Shown: positions 1 to 9,172, counted from the first letter of the stretch. The stretch: DNA of 64,000 nt from CAWJMD01 sp963845675 (GCA_963845675.1 CAWJSX010000001.1:1984001-2048000), one strand, 5' to 3'. Numbers and translations: made by a program. The notes: a model not told the origin generated them from the sequence alone.

Positions 1-1002
1 CGGCGGCGCGAACCGGGTGGTCCGGGGAACATCCGGGGCCACGCGTGCCGTGGGCGGCGCGGGCTGGACGACCATCTCGGTGGGTGCCTCGGGGTGGGGT
101 CGGACGGGCAGCACTGTCGTGTACTCCTCGCCGTGCGCGTCAGCGGCCAGGGTGTCGTCCCGCAGCTGCTGGACGGCGCGCCGCAGGGCACCGGGACGAG
201 GACGGCGCGCGGGGTCGGCGGCCAGCCCGGCGGTCAGGACCGGCAGCAGGGCCTCGGGTGCGCCCTCGACGTCGGCCGCGCCGCGCCGGACCCGGTCGAG
301 CACGACCTCGAGCGGTCCCCGTCCGAACGGAGGGCGGCCGGTCGAGGCGAACGCCATCGTCGCGGCCCACCCCCACCAGTCGGTGGCGTCGGCGACGGCG
401 TCACCCTCGACCAGCTCGGGCGACAGGTAGCCGGGCGTACCCATCACCAGGCCGGTGCTGGTCAGACGGACGTCGTCCGCGACGTGGGCGATGCCGAAGT
501 CGATCACCACCGGGTCGCCGTCCAGCATCAGGACGTTGCCGGGCTTGAGGTCGCGGTGCACGACCCCCGCCTCGTGGATGGCGGCGAGCGCCTCGCCGAG
601 CCCCTGCCCCAGCCGCGCCAGGTCCAGGCCCCGCAGCGGGCCGTGCTCGCGCACCACGTCGTCGAGCGGGGCGGCCGGCACGTACCGCGTCACCAGGTAG
701 GGCGTGTCGCAGTCGACGTCGGCGTCGAGCACCTCGGCGACCCGCGGGTGCCGCACCCGCTGCAGGCTGTCGACCTCGCGGGCCAGCCGCTCACGGGCCT
801 GCGGGTCACCCGCGACGTGCGGGCGCAGCACCTTGACGGCGACGGCGTGCCCGTCGTCGGTCAGCGCGAGGTGCACCACCCCCATGCCGCCCTCACCGAT
901 CTTCTGGGCGACGCGGTAGGGCCCCAGACGGCGTCCGGACAGACCGAGGGAACCCGGTGCGGTCGCCGCACCGGAGCCGCTACCGAGACCCGCCGCTGCC
1001 AT
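1..1002 (-). CDS. Serine/threonine protein kinase (3' end missing)
   Basis: This is a Hanks-type (PknB-like) kinase that would phosphorylate protein Ser/Thr residues. It starts at the ATG at 1002-1000 and stays open to the left edge, so 334 residues are visible and the C-terminus is absent. The glycine loop GEGGMG is at residues 36-41, the ATP-binding lysine (VAVKVL) is K57, the catalytic loop HRDLKPGN is near residue 145, and DFG is near 168. After the kinase domain the chain becomes Pro/Ala-rich from about residue 290, as in juxtamembrane linkers. No membrane segment is reached, so membrane anchoring cannot be judged. The next gene upstream on this strand is the CBS-domain gene, about 60 bases away. 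Confidence 0.9.
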   Translation of the reverse strand, partial: MAAAGLGSGSGAATAPGSLGLSGRRLGPYRVAQKIGEGGMGVVHLALTDDGHAVAVKVLRPHVAGDPQARERLAREVDSLQRVRHPRVAEVLDADVDCDTPYLVTRYVPAAPLDDVVREHGPLRGLDLARLGQGLGEALAAIHEAGVVHRDLKPGNVLMLDGDPVVIDFGIAHVADDVRLTSTGLVMGTPGYLSPELVEGDAVADATDWWGWAATMAFASTGRPPFGRGPLEVVLDRVRRGAADVEGAPEALLPVLTAGLAADPARRPRPGALRRAVQQLRDDTLAADAHGEEYTTVLPVRPHPEAPTEMVVQPAPPTARVAPDVPRTTRFAPP

Positions 1003-1063
1003 GGCGTCACGGTACAGAACCGGACCCGGACGAACGGTGGAGAAATGGTGCGCGCTGCGCCCG

Positions 1064-1492
1064 TCAGCTCCGGATGTACGCGGACAGCTGGTCGCGCTCG
1101 CTGGTGAGCTCGTCGATGCGGTACTTCACGACGTCGCCGATGCTGACGATGCCCTTCAGGACGCCGTCGACCACGACCGGGATGTGCCGCACCCGCTTGT
1201 CCGTCATCGTCCGCATCAGGTCGTCGATGGCGGTGTGCGGATCGCACGTGTGCACGTCGGCGGTCATGATCTCGCCGACGGTCCCTTCGAGCAGCGCCGT
1301 GCCCCGGCTGTGCAGGGCGCGGACCACGTCGCGCTCGCTGATGATGCCTTCGACGGTGCGACCGTCCGACGACACGACCATCGCGCCGATTCCGTGTTCC
1401 GACAGCAGGCTCAGCAGCCCGCTGATCGTCGTGCCCGGTTCGACCGTCATGACTGTGTCGCCCTTGCTGCGCAGCACGTCCGAGATCCGCAC
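1064..1492 (-). CDS. CBS-domain protein
   Basis: This 142-residue soluble protein consists of two CBS motifs, one covering roughly residues 8-65 and one residues 73-135. The second contains the typical run RHIPVVVDGVLKGIVSIGD. CBS pairs bind adenine nucleotides or S-adenosylmethionine and act as energy or redox sensors; the ligand here is not predictable. I chose the GTG at 1492 because a GGAGGT ribosome site lies about 8 bases upstream. It diverges from otsA and shares a roughly 190-base intergenic region with it. Confidence 0.85.
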   Translation of the reverse strand: MRISDVLRSKGDTVMTVEPGTTISGLLSLLSEHGIGAMVVSSDGRTVEGIISERDVVRALHSRGTALLEGTVGEIMTADVHTCDPHTAIDDLMRTMTDKRVRHIPVVVDGVLKGIVSIGDVVKYRIDELTSERDQLSAYIRS

Positions 1493-1679
1493 CTCGATGC
1501 ACCTCCACCTCTGCTCGGGGCGGTGAATCCGCCCGCCGGCAGCTCGCCGTGCTCGACCGTATCGCCGAACGACCGCCGACGACCAGCCCCTCGCCGGGCT
1601 CGGCGCGGGTTCCCGGCGGGCGGAGTCAGGCACGGGTCGCTAGGGTCGACGCGACCGACCAGCAAGGAGCTGAGCAGCT

Positions 1680-3149
1680 GTGGCGACCACGTCCACGCGC
1701 GGTCAGGGGGACCGTCACGAGTTCGTCGTCGTGGCGAACAGGCTCCCGGTCGACCGCGTGACCGACCCCGACGGCACGAGCCGGTGGACCCGCTCCCCGG
1801 GTGGGCTGGTGACAGCGCTCGAGCCGGTGATGCGCAGGACCCACGGCGCGTGGGTGGGGTGGTCCGGCACGGCGTCCGACGCGCTGTCAGGTCCCGGCGG
1901 CGAGGCGCAGCCCGAGCCGGGCACGGAGCCCTTCGAGGCGGACGGCATGACTCTCGTGCCCGTCCCCCTGTCCGCGGCCGACGTCTCCCTCTACTACGAG
2001 GGGTTCAGCAACGGCACGCTGTGGCCTCTGTACCACGACGTGATCGCCACCCCCCAGTACCACCGGGAGTGGTGGGACGCCTACGTCGAGGTGAACCACC
2101 GCTTCGCGGACGCCGCCGTGGAGCAGGCGGCCGACGGCGCGCGGGTGTGGGTCCACGACTACCAGCTGCAGCTGGTGCCCGCGATGCTCCGCGAGCGGCG
2201 GCCCGACCTGCGGATCGGCTTCTTCAACCACATCCCGTTCCCCCCGTACGAGATCTTCGCCCAGCTGCCCTGGCGCCGGCAGGTGGTCGACGGACTGCTC
2301 GGCGCCGACGTCCTGGGCTTCCAGCGGGAGCAGGACGCCAACAACTTCCTGCGCGCGGTGAAACGGGCGGTCGGCCCGACGCCGCGCTCCCAGACCGTCA
2401 CGCTGTCCACCGCCGACGGCGAGCGGACGGTTCAGGCCCGCGCCTACCCGATCTCGATCGACTCGGCAGGGCTCGAGGAGCTCGCGCGCACGCCCCCGGT
2501 GCAGGCCCGCGCGCGGGAGATCCGTGAGGAGCTCGGCTCGCCGAAGAACCTGGTGCTGGGTGTGGATCGCCTCGACTACACGAAGGGGATCGGCCACCGC
2601 CTCAAGGCCTTCGGCGAGCTGCTGGACGACGGCAAGGTCGACCCGGCCGACACGGTGCTGGTGCAGGTGGCGACCCCGAGCCGCGAGCGGGTCGACCAGT
2701 ACCGGATCCTGCGTGACGAGATCGAGCTGGCCGTCGGGCGCATCAACGGCGCGCACGGCACCCTCGGGCGCACCCCCGTCTCCTACCTGCACCACTCCTA
2801 CCCCCGCACCGAGATGGCGGCGCTCTACCAGGCCGCCGACGTGATGGTCGTGACCTCGCTGCGCGACGGCATGAACCTCGTGGCCAAGGAGTACGTGGCC
2901 TGCCGCACCGAGGACACGGGCGTGCTCGTGCTCAGCGAGTTCACGGGCGCCGCCAACGAGCTGGGTCAGGCGCTGCTCGTGAACCCGCACGACATCGAGG
3001 GCCTCAAGGACGCGATGCTCGACGCACTGGCGATGGAGCCGCGTGAGCAGACGCGCCGCATGCGTTCACTGCGACGCCGGGTGCGCGACTACGACGTCGA
3101 CCGCTGGGCCGACGCGTTCCTCGACGCCCTCTCGGGAGTCGGTGGGTGA
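1680..3149 (+). CDS. otsA: Trehalose-6-phosphate synthase
   Basis: OtsA is a GT20 glycosyltransferase that joins a nucleotide-activated glucose to glucose-6-phosphate, giving trehalose-6-phosphate in the cytoplasm. The 489-residue product has the family's N-terminal VVANRLPVDR segment, GFFNHIPFPPYEIF near residue 180, VDRLDYTKGI in the C-terminal Rossmann half, and LRDGMNLVAKEYVA near residue 395. The length is normal for the family. The GTG start follows an AAGGAG site about 10 bases upstream. Its stop overlaps the start of otsB by four bases, so the two are translationally coupled and make trehalose in two steps. Confidence 0.96.
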   Translation: MATTSTRGQGDRHEFVVVANRLPVDRVTDPDGTSRWTRSPGGLVTALEPVMRRTHGAWVGWSGTASDALSGPGGEAQPEPGTEPFEADGMTLVPVPLSAADVSLYYEGFSNGTLWPLYHDVIATPQYHREWWDAYVEVNHRFADAAVEQAADGARVWVHDYQLQLVPAMLRERRPDLRIGFFNHIPFPPYEIFAQLPWRRQVVDGLLGADVLGFQREQDANNFLRAVKRAVGPTPRSQTVTLSTADGERTVQARAYPISIDSAGLEELARTPPVQARAREIREELGSPKNLVLGVDRLDYTKGIGHRLKAFGELLDDGKVDPADTVLVQVATPSRERVDQYRILRDEIELAVGRINGAHGTLGRTPVSYLHHSYPRTEMAALYQAADVMVVTSLRDGMNLVAKEYVACRTEDTGVLVLSEFTGAANELGQALLVNPHDIEGLKDAMLDALAMEPREQTRRMRSLRRRVRDYDVDRWADAFLDALSGVGG

Positions 3150-3913
3150 CGCTCGACGCCGCTCTGCAGGACGCGCTCGGGACCCTCGCCGGGCGTCGTC
3201 CGGTGCTCGTCGCACTGGACTTCGACGGCGTCCTCGCGCCCCTTGTCGACGACCCCGACGCCTCGCGTCCCCTGCCTGCCTCCGGTGCGGCGCTGGAACG
3301 GCTCGTCGCCGCGCCAGGCGTCCACGTGGCCCTGGTCAGCGGCCGGACGATGGCCGACCTGCGCCGCCTCTCCACCGCGCCCGAGGGAACCGTGTTCGTG
3401 GCGAGTCACGGTGCCGAGATCGATGGTGTGCCAACGGATCTCGACGACGAGAGCCTCGACTTGCTGGCTCGCGTGACCTCCGAGCTGCAGGAGATCAGCC
3501 AGGCCCACGACGGGACGCACGTCGAGACCAAGCCCGCCGGCGCCGTGCTGCACACCCGGCGTGCCGACCGTGAGGTGGCCCGCCGCGCCACGGACCAGGC
3601 GCTGACCGGACCTGCACGCCACCCCGGCGTGCGCGCGATGCAGGGCAAGGACGTCGTCGAGCTGTCGGTGGTGGACGCCGACAAGGGCAGCGCCGTCGAG
3701 GCACTGAGGGAGCGCCTGGGCGCCGAGGCGGTGCTGTACGCCGGCGACGACGTCACCGACGAGCACGCGCTCGCCACGCTCGACCCCGCGGCCGGTGACG
3801 TCGGTGTCAAGGTCGGCGACGGAGACACCGCGGCGGCGCACCGCGTCGCCACGCCCGACGACGTGGCCGCGATGCTCACCGTGCTGGCGGACCTGCTCGA
3901 GTCGCCCCGCTGA
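3146..3913 (+). CDS. otsB: Trehalose-6-phosphate phosphatase
   Basis: OtsB is a HAD-superfamily phosphatase that removes phosphate from trehalose-6-phosphate. Of its 255 residues, motif I is DFDGVLAPLVDDP near residues 24-36 (nucleophile D24). Motif II is VALVSGRTM, and the distal DDVTDEHA segment near 198-205 supplies the magnesium-binding aspartates. The GTG start lies inside the last codons of otsA. A short GC hairpin (CCCCGC/GCGGGG) surrounds the stop codon and could help termination between this gene and the convergent LacI-family gene. Confidence 0.94.
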   Translation: MTLDAALQDALGTLAGRRPVLVALDFDGVLAPLVDDPDASRPLPASGAALERLVAAPGVHVALVSGRTMADLRRLSTAPEGTVFVASHGAEIDGVPTDLDDESLDLLARVTSELQEISQAHDGTHVETKPAGAVLHTRRADREVARRATDQALTGPARHPGVRAMQGKDVVELSVVDADKGSAVEALRERLGAEAVLYAGDDVTDEHALATLDPAAGDVGVKVGDGDTAAAHRVATPDDVAAMLTVLADLLESPR

Positions 3914-3939
3914 GCGGGGTGCTCCTCCGTCCCGTCCCA

Positions 3940-4009
3940 CCTCGCAGATCGTGGCCTTTCTGCGGCCGGAACGGGCTCCAGGACAGCAGAAGGTGGACGA
4001 TCTGCGAGG
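3940..4009. repeat. Intergenic inverted repeat between convergent otsB and lacI-type gene
   Basis: A perfect 13-base inverted repeat, CCTCGCAGATCGT at 3940-3952 and its complement at 3997-4009, brackets about 44 bases. The left arm continues into GTGGCCTTTCTGCGG, which closely matches the repeat units at 43.3-43.4 kb. It may act as a bidirectional terminator or be a copy of a small dispersed palindromic repeat. There is no T-tract, so classical intrinsic termination is uncertain. Confidence 0.6.
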
Positions 4010-4019
4010 CCGGGGTGAC

Positions 4020-5036
4020 CTAGGCGCCGGTGGGGGCTGCCCCGGTCGAGCCGCGCACCACGAGCTCGGGACGGAAGACGTACTCGGCGCGTGGCGCGGG
4101 GGTGCCGTCGATCTCGTCGAGCAGGGCCCGGACGGCTGCCGCCCCCATGGACTGGACGGCCTGGCGCACCGTGGTCAGCGGTGGGTCGGTGAAGGCGATC
4201 AGCATCGAGTCGTCGTAGCCGACCACCGACACGTCGTCCGGGACGCTGAGACCACGCTCGCGGACCGCGCGGATGGCGCCCAGTGCCATCAGGTCGGAAC
4301 CGCAGATGATGGCGGTGCAGCCGCGGTCGAGCAGTCGCTGCGCCGCTGCGGCACCACCCTCGACGGAGAACAGCGAGTACTCGATCAGGGCGTCGACGAC
4401 CTCGGTGCCGAGCCGGGTGCGCATGGCGGACGTGAAGCCCGTGACCTTGCGGGCCACCGGCACGAAGCGTGCCGGGCCGAGGGCCAGGCCGATGCGGGTG
4501 TGGCCGAGCGAGGCGAGGTGACCGACAGCGAGGTCCATCGAGGCGACGTCGTCGTTGGAGACGAACGGGGCGTCGATGCCTTCGGCGTACCCGTTGACGA
4601 GCACGATCGGCAGCCCGCGGTCCCGCAGCGCCGTGTACCGGTCCGTCGAGGCCGTGGTGTCGGCGTGCAGACCGGAGACGAAGACGATGCCGGACACCCC
4701 GCGCTCGATCAGCATCGTCGTGTAGTCGTCCTCGTGGACGCCGCCCGGGGTCTGCGTGCACAGCACCGGCGTGTAGGCGTGTTGCGCAAGCGCTGTCTCG
4801 ATCACCTGGGCGAAGGCCGGGAAGATGGGGTTCTCGAGCTCGGGGACGATCAGGCCGACAAGACCCGCGGACTTCTTGCGGAGGCGTGAGGGCCGCTCGT
4901 AGCCCAGGACGTCGAGGGCGGTGAGAACGACCTGACGGGTCGAGTCGGCCACTCCCGGCTTGCCGTTCAGCACACGACTGACCGTCGCCTCGCTGACGCC
5001 GGCGTGGGAGGCGATGTCCGCCAGTCGAGCTCGCAT
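4020..5036 (-). CDS. LacI-family transcriptional regulator of the maltodextrin operon
   Basis: This 338-residue repressor has the N-terminal LacI helix-turn-helix and hinge (LADIASHAGVSEATVSRVLN, residues 4-23). It is followed by a periplasmic-binding-protein-like effector domain that begins around GLVGLIVPELENPIF and ends with the family's SVVGYDDS and TTVRQ segments. It diverges from the maltose-type binding-protein gene, and two palindromes lie between them. By family analogy it represses the uptake operon and is relieved by a maltodextrin or related sugar. An alternative start lies six codons upstream (5054); I prefer 5036 because it gives the usual short N-terminus. Confidence 0.9.
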   Translation of the reverse strand: MRARLADIASHAGVSEATVSRVLNGKPGVADSTRQVVLTALDVLGYERPSRLRKKSAGLVGLIVPELENPIFPAFAQVIETALAQHAYTPVLCTQTPGGVHEDDYTTMLIERGVSGIVFVSGLHADTTASTDRYTALRDRGLPIVLVNGYAEGIDAPFVSNDDVASMDLAVGHLASLGHTRIGLALGPARFVPVARKVTGFTSAMRTRLGTEVVDALIEYSLFSVEGGAAAAQRLLDRGCTAIICGSDLMALGAIRAVRERGLSVPDDVSVVGYDDSMLIAFTDPPLTTVRQAVQSMGAAAVRALLDEIDGTPAPRAEYVFRPELVVRGSTGAAPTGA

Positions 5037-5067
5037 GTGGGCACGGTAGCGCAACCGAGGTCAAAAA

Positions 5068-5108
5068 CTTGCTGCAAGCGAGTCTGTTCTTTTCAGCAAC
5101 CTGTTGCT
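5068..5108. promoter_or_regulatory. Probable LacI-family operators in the divergent promoter region
   Basis: Two palindromes lie between the regulator and the binding-protein gene. One is CTTGC-T-GCAAG at 5068-5078 and the other is AGCAAC-CT-GTTGCT at 5095-5108. Their TTGC/GCAA half-sites resemble those reported for MalR/LacI-type sugar repressors of actinobacteria. Their centres are about 28 bases apart, close to three helical turns, which would allow cooperative binding. That the neighbouring regulator binds them is inferred. Confidence 0.65.
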
Positions 5109-5174
5109 AAGTTCCTGACCACCATCCCGGGCCAACCAGCCGGTTTCCCCATATGTCATGCAAGGAGCACCCCG

Positions 5175-6479
5175 ATGCGCAGGATCACCCGGACGCTGGC
5201 TGTGGCAGCCGGCGTCGCCATGCTCGCCACCGCGTGCGGCGGGGGCGGCGACAGCTCCGACGGCGAGGCCGCCGAGGCCCCTGCCGACTGCCCCACCAGC
5301 AGCGAGTCCGCCGCCCCGTCGGCGACCGCCGACCCGTCCGAGACCGCCGCCCCCGAGCGCGCTGACGCCGACCTGGTGATCTGGGCCGACGAGAAGCGCA
5401 CCGCGGCCCTGGCCGACGTCGCCGCCGCGTTCGGCGCCGAGAACTGCATCAGCGTCGCCGTGCAGACCGTCAGCCAGGACCTGCAGACGAACTTCGTCAC
5501 GGCCAACACGGCGAAGAACGGCCCCGACATCGTCATCGGCGCGCACGACTGGATCGGCAACATGGTCCAGAACAGCGCGATCGACCCGCTCAACCTGCCC
5601 GAGGACGACCAGGCCGCGTACTCCGACATCGCGATCGACGGCGTGACCTACGACGGCACGGTCTACGGCCTGCCTTACGCGGTCGAGTCGATCGGCATGT
5701 ACCGCAACACCGACCTCGTCCCCGACGAGCCGGCCGACCTCGACGCCGCCATCGCCGCGGCGACCGCCTCCGGCGCCGAGAACCCCCTCTGCCTCCAGGT
5801 CGGCGAGAACGGCGACGCCTACCACATGCAGCCGCTCTACACCTCTGCCGGCGGCTACCTCTTCGGCACCGACGCCGAGGGTGGCTACGACCCCTCCGAC
5901 CTGGGTGTCGGCAAGGAGGGCTCGCTCGCCGCGGCCGCGAAGATCGGCGAGCTGGGCGCCGCGGGCGTCCTGAAGACCTCGATCACCGGGGACAACTCGA
6001 TCGCCACGTTCACCGAGGGCAAGTGCGCCCTGCTCATCTCCGGTCCGTGGGCGCTCGCCGACATCAAGACCGCAGGCACTCCGTACGCCCTGAGCCCGGT
6101 CCCCGGCTTCGAGGGCATGCAGCCCGCGCAGCCGTTCACCGGCGTGCAGGCGTTCTACGTCGCCAGCAACGCCAAGAACAAGTCGTTCGCCGAGTCGTTC
6201 GTGCTCGACGCCGCCAACACGCCGGAGACCATGCGGGCCCTCTACGACGCCGAGGCCCGTCCGCCGGCCCTCACCGAGGTGCTCGACGAGGTCACGGGCT
6301 CGGACGCCGACACCGGCGTCTTCGCCGAGGCCGCGGCGGGTGGACAGATCCTGCCCGCCATCCCGCAGATGGCCGCCATCTGGGAGCCCCTCGGCAAGGC
6401 CGAGGCCGCGATCGTCGGTGGCGCCGACCCGGCGTCCACGATGACCACCGCGGGCACGACCATCGCCGGCAGCCTGTAG
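5175..6479 (+). CDS. Maltose/maltodextrin ABC transporter substrate-binding lipoprotein
   Basis: This 434-residue extracytoplasmic binding protein captures maltose or maltodextrins for the MalFG-type permease. It has a lipoprotein signal peptide with the lipobox LATA-C near residues 16-20, then a low-complexity Ala/Ser/Glu linker. A family-1 solute-binding domain follows, including VYGLPYAVESIGMYRNTDL and a GPWALADIK segment typical of MalE proteins. The ATG follows AAGGAG at 5162-5167. Sugar specificity is inferred from the adjacent MalF/MalG-like permeases and the GH13 enzyme. Earlier in-frame starts would overlap the regulator and lack a signal peptide. Confidence 0.9.
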   Translation: MRRITRTLAVAAGVAMLATACGGGGDSSDGEAAEAPADCPTSSESAAPSATADPSETAAPERADADLVIWADEKRTAALADVAAAFGAENCISVAVQTVSQDLQTNFVTANTAKNGPDIVIGAHDWIGNMVQNSAIDPLNLPEDDQAAYSDIAIDGVTYDGTVYGLPYAVESIGMYRNTDLVPDEPADLDAAIAAATASGAENPLCLQVGENGDAYHMQPLYTSAGGYLFGTDAEGGYDPSDLGVGKEGSLAAAAKIGELGAAGVLKTSITGDNSIATFTEGKCALLISGPWALADIKTAGTPYALSPVPGFEGMQPAQPFTGVQAFYVASNAKNKSFAESFVLDAANTPETMRALYDAEARPPALTEVLDEVTGSDADTGVFAEAAAGGQILPAIPQMAAIWEPLGKAEAAIVGGADPASTMTTAGTTIAGSL

Positions 6480-6500
6480 TCCGCTCAACCCCCTTGGACA

Positions 6501-6541
6501 CCCGTGGGGTCCGCCGACCACTGGTCGGCGGACCCCACGGG
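6501..6541 (+). terminator. Strong stem-loop between binding-protein and malF genes
   Basis: A 20-base-pair perfect stem spans 6501-6520 and 6522-6541 (CCCGTGGGGTCCGCC arm), with a single central base and no following T-tract. In many sugar ABC operons a hairpin here stabilises the binding-protein message or causes partial termination, so more binding protein than permease is made. That role is inferred. Confidence 0.75.
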
Positions 6542-6558
6542 CCGACAACGACGTCGAG

Positions 6559-8169
6559 GTGACCGTGACCACGCCCCAGCCCGAGGACTCCCCCCGCACG
6601 AAGGGGGCCGCGGCCTTCAGCCGGCTCGGCACAGACACCGCCATCGGCCTGCTGGTGAAGGTCCTGGGCCTCGGCCTGGTCGCCGCCTCGGTCATCGCGG
6701 TCACTCCCACGCTGCTCGCTACCGACCGGTGGATGGCCCTGCTGGCGCTGGTGCTGGCGGCTGTCCTGATCTTCGTCGTCTACACGACGCCTCGGCTCGT
6801 GCCGCTCAAGTACCTGCTCCCGGGCACCCTCTTCCTCGTCGCCATGATCGTCTACCCGATCATCGCCACCTTCGGGATCTCGTTCACCAACTTCGGTGAC
6901 GGCAAGAGGCTCTCGAAGGAGGAGACGATCGCGTCGATCGTCGGCAGCTCCGTGTCCCAGGCGCCCGACTCGAACCTCTACAACCTCACGGTCGGGACCA
7001 CGGGCTCGGTCACCGAGGGCCCCTTCACCTTCTTCCTGGTCGACCCCGACACGGGTGAGGTCTTCGAGGGCACAGCCGACGGACTCGAGGAGCTCGACGA
7101 GGGCGACGTCACCGTCGAGGGCGACCGCGTGACCGAGGCAGGGTCCTTCCGGCTCCTCAACCCCCGCGAGGTCAACGCCGCCGGGACGGCACTGAGCGAG
7201 TTCTCCGTCCCCACGGACCGGGGCGCGATCCGGTCACAGGGCATCAACACCGCCTTCGAGGGCATCAGCGCCATCACGTACGACGAGGAGGCCGACCAGC
7301 TCGTCGATGCCGAGACCGGCACCCGCTACAGCGTGGGCACGGTCGGCGACAGCGAGTTCTTCGTCGGTGAGGACGGGCGACCCGCGTTCGACCAGAGCTG
7401 GAAGCAGAACGTCGGGCTCGCCAACTACGAACGGGTCTTCACGAACTCCAAGCTCCTCGGCGACTTCGCCCGCATCTTCGCGTGGACGTTGGCCTTCGCC
7501 GTCCTCTCCGTCGGCCTCTCGTTCGCGGTCGGCCTCGGACTGGCCAGCGTGCTCAACGACGAGCGGATCCGCGGGCAGCGCGTCTACCGCTCGATCCTGC
7601 TGCTCCCCTACGCCATCCCGGGTGTCATCGCGCTGCTGGTCTGGAGCAACTTCTACAACCGCGACTTCGGCCTGATCAACGAGACGCTGGGTCTCGACCT
7701 CAACTGGTTCGGCAACGCGTGGCTCGCACGAGCCGCCGTGATCCTCACGAACGTGTGGATGGGCTTCCCGTACATGTTCGTCGTCTGCACGGGTGCGCTG
7801 CAGTCGATCCCGGCCGAGCTCAGGGAGGCCGCGACGATGGACGGCGCCTCCGCGCTGACGGCATTCCGCAGAGTCGTCCTCCCCCTGCTGCTGGTCGCCG
7901 TCGCACCGCTCCTGGTGGCGTCGTTCGCCTTCAACTTCAACAACTTCAACGCGATCCAGCTGCTGACGGAAGGAGGACCCTTCAGACCCGACAACCCCCA
8001 GGCCGGAGGGACCGACATCCTCATCAGCTACACCTTCAGGCTCGCCTTCGGCGGGTCGGGAGCCCAGTTCGGGTTCGCCGCCGCCATCTCGGTGCTCCTC
8101 TTCGTGATCACCGCCGTCATCGCCGCCAGCCAGTTCCGGGCCACCCGGGTACTCGAAGACGTGAACTGA
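6559..8169 (+). CDS. MalF-type ABC transporter permease
   Basis: This 536-residue inner-membrane permease has two adjacent hydrophobic segments in residues 25-75 and a third around 80-115. A long extracytoplasmic insertion of about 170 residues (about 115-285) follows, as in MalF. The transport core then begins around residue 290. The EAA loop, which docks the ATPase, is EAATMDGASALTAFRRVVLP near residues 420-440. The large loop and partners point to maltose/maltodextrin import. The GTG at 6559 is the outermost start; a second GTG two codons later would sit closer to a GAGG site. Confidence 0.9.
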   Translation: MTVTTPQPEDSPRTKGAAAFSRLGTDTAIGLLVKVLGLGLVAASVIAVTPTLLATDRWMALLALVLAAVLIFVVYTTPRLVPLKYLLPGTLFLVAMIVYPIIATFGISFTNFGDGKRLSKEETIASIVGSSVSQAPDSNLYNLTVGTTGSVTEGPFTFFLVDPDTGEVFEGTADGLEELDEGDVTVEGDRVTEAGSFRLLNPREVNAAGTALSEFSVPTDRGAIRSQGINTAFEGISAITYDEEADQLVDAETGTRYSVGTVGDSEFFVGEDGRPAFDQSWKQNVGLANYERVFTNSKLLGDFARIFAWTLAFAVLSVGLSFAVGLGLASVLNDERIRGQRVYRSILLLPYAIPGVIALLVWSNFYNRDFGLINETLGLDLNWFGNAWLARAAVILTNVWMGFPYMFVVCTGALQSIPAELREAATMDGASALTAFRRVVLPLLLVAVAPLLVASFAFNFNNFNAIQLLTEGGPFRPDNPQAGGTDILISYTFRLAFGGSGAQFGFAAAISVLLFVITAVIAASQFRATRVLEDVN

Positions 8170-8176
8170 GGTCGCC

Positions 8177-9172
8177 ATGTCCACTCCTCCCGTACCCGCC
8201 GGCAGCACCCGGTCCGAGACGACTCGCGACGAGGACGGCCTGCCGTCCGTGACAGACGCGGCGCCGAGGGCGAGATCCGGGAGGGCCCCCGCCGTCCGCA
8301 CCACGAAGCGCCCGGCGCCCAAGGGTTCGCGCTGGTGGCGCGAGCTGGGCTGGCGGCACGCGGTGGCGTGGGTGGCCATCGCCTTCGCCGTCTTCCCGAT
8401 CCTCTTCGTCGTCTCCGCCTCACTGAACCCGCTCGGCACCCTGGCGAGCACGAGCCTGCTGCCCACGACCGTCAGCCTGGAGAACTTCACCGACCTGCTG
8501 GCCGGTCAGCGCGGCCCGTTCACGCGCTGGTACGCGAACACGATCATCGTCTGCGGCACCGTCTGCGCCCTCCAGGTGCTCTTCAGCGCCTTCGCGGCCT
8601 ACGCGTTCAGCCGCTTCCGCTTCAGGGGGCGCCGAGGCGGCCTGCTGGCCCTCCTCCTGATCCAGATGTTCCCGCAGTTCCTGGCCGTCATCGCTCTCTT
8701 CACGCTCTTCAGCGAGATCGGTGAGGTGGTGCCGCAGATGGGTCTGAACACCCTCCTCGGGTACGGGATCCTGCTGCTGGGTGGCTCGCTCGGCAACGTG
8801 TGGCTGGTGAAGGGCTTCTTCGACTCCGTCCCCCGGGAGCTCGACGAGGCCGCGAGGATCGACGGTGCCTCCCACGCGCAGACCTTCTTCCGCGTGATCC
8901 TGCCCCTGGTGACGCCGATCCTCGCGACCACGGCGCTGCTGAGCTTCGTCGGCGTGCTCAACGAGTTCCTCATCGCCGGCATCTTCCTCACCGACAACGA
9001 CTCCAAGACCCTGGCAACCGGCCTCTACGGGATCATCGACGGCGACCGCAGCAACAACCTCGGGATCTTCGCCGCCGGAGCGGTTCTCACCGCCCTGCCC
9101 GTCGTCGTGCTGTTCCAGTTCCTGCAGCGTTTCATCACCGGCGGTCTCACGGTCGGCGCCGTGAAGGGATGA
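8177..9172 (+). CDS. MalG-type ABC transporter permease
   Basis: This 331-residue second permease has a roughly 55-residue charged N-terminal tail and about six membrane segments. Its EAA loop is EAARIDGASHAQTFFRVILP near residues 225-245. The gene starts 7 bases after malF and its stop overlaps the ATG of the amylase gene, so all belong to one operon. It would pair with the MalF-like subunit to form the translocation channel. Confidence 0.9.
   Translation: MSTPPVPAGSTRSETTRDEDGLPSVTDAAPRARSGRAPAVRTTKRPAPKGSRWWRELGWRHAVAWVAIAFAVFPILFVVSASLNPLGTLASTSLLPTTVSLENFTDLLAGQRGPFTRWYANTIIVCGTVCALQVLFSAFAAYAFSRFRFRGRRGGLLALLLIQMFPQFLAVIALFTLFSEIGEVVPQMGLNTLLGYGILLLGGSLGNVWLVKGFFDSVPRELDEAARIDGASHAQTFFRVILPLVTPILATTALLSFVGVLNEFLIAGIFLTDNDSKTLATGLYGIIDGDRSNNLGIFAAGAVLTALPVVVLFQFLQRFITGGLTVGAVKG

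Noticed and set aside
3406..5064. A 552-codon minus-strand frame overlapping otsB and the LacI-type gene.
   Set aside because: It is Arg/Pro/His-rich with no motifs. Both overlapped genes have strong family matches in other frames.
5061..6710. A 549-codon minus-strand frame opposite the sugar-binding protein.
   Set aside because: It is antisense to a clear lipoprotein gene and shows only codon-shadow composition.
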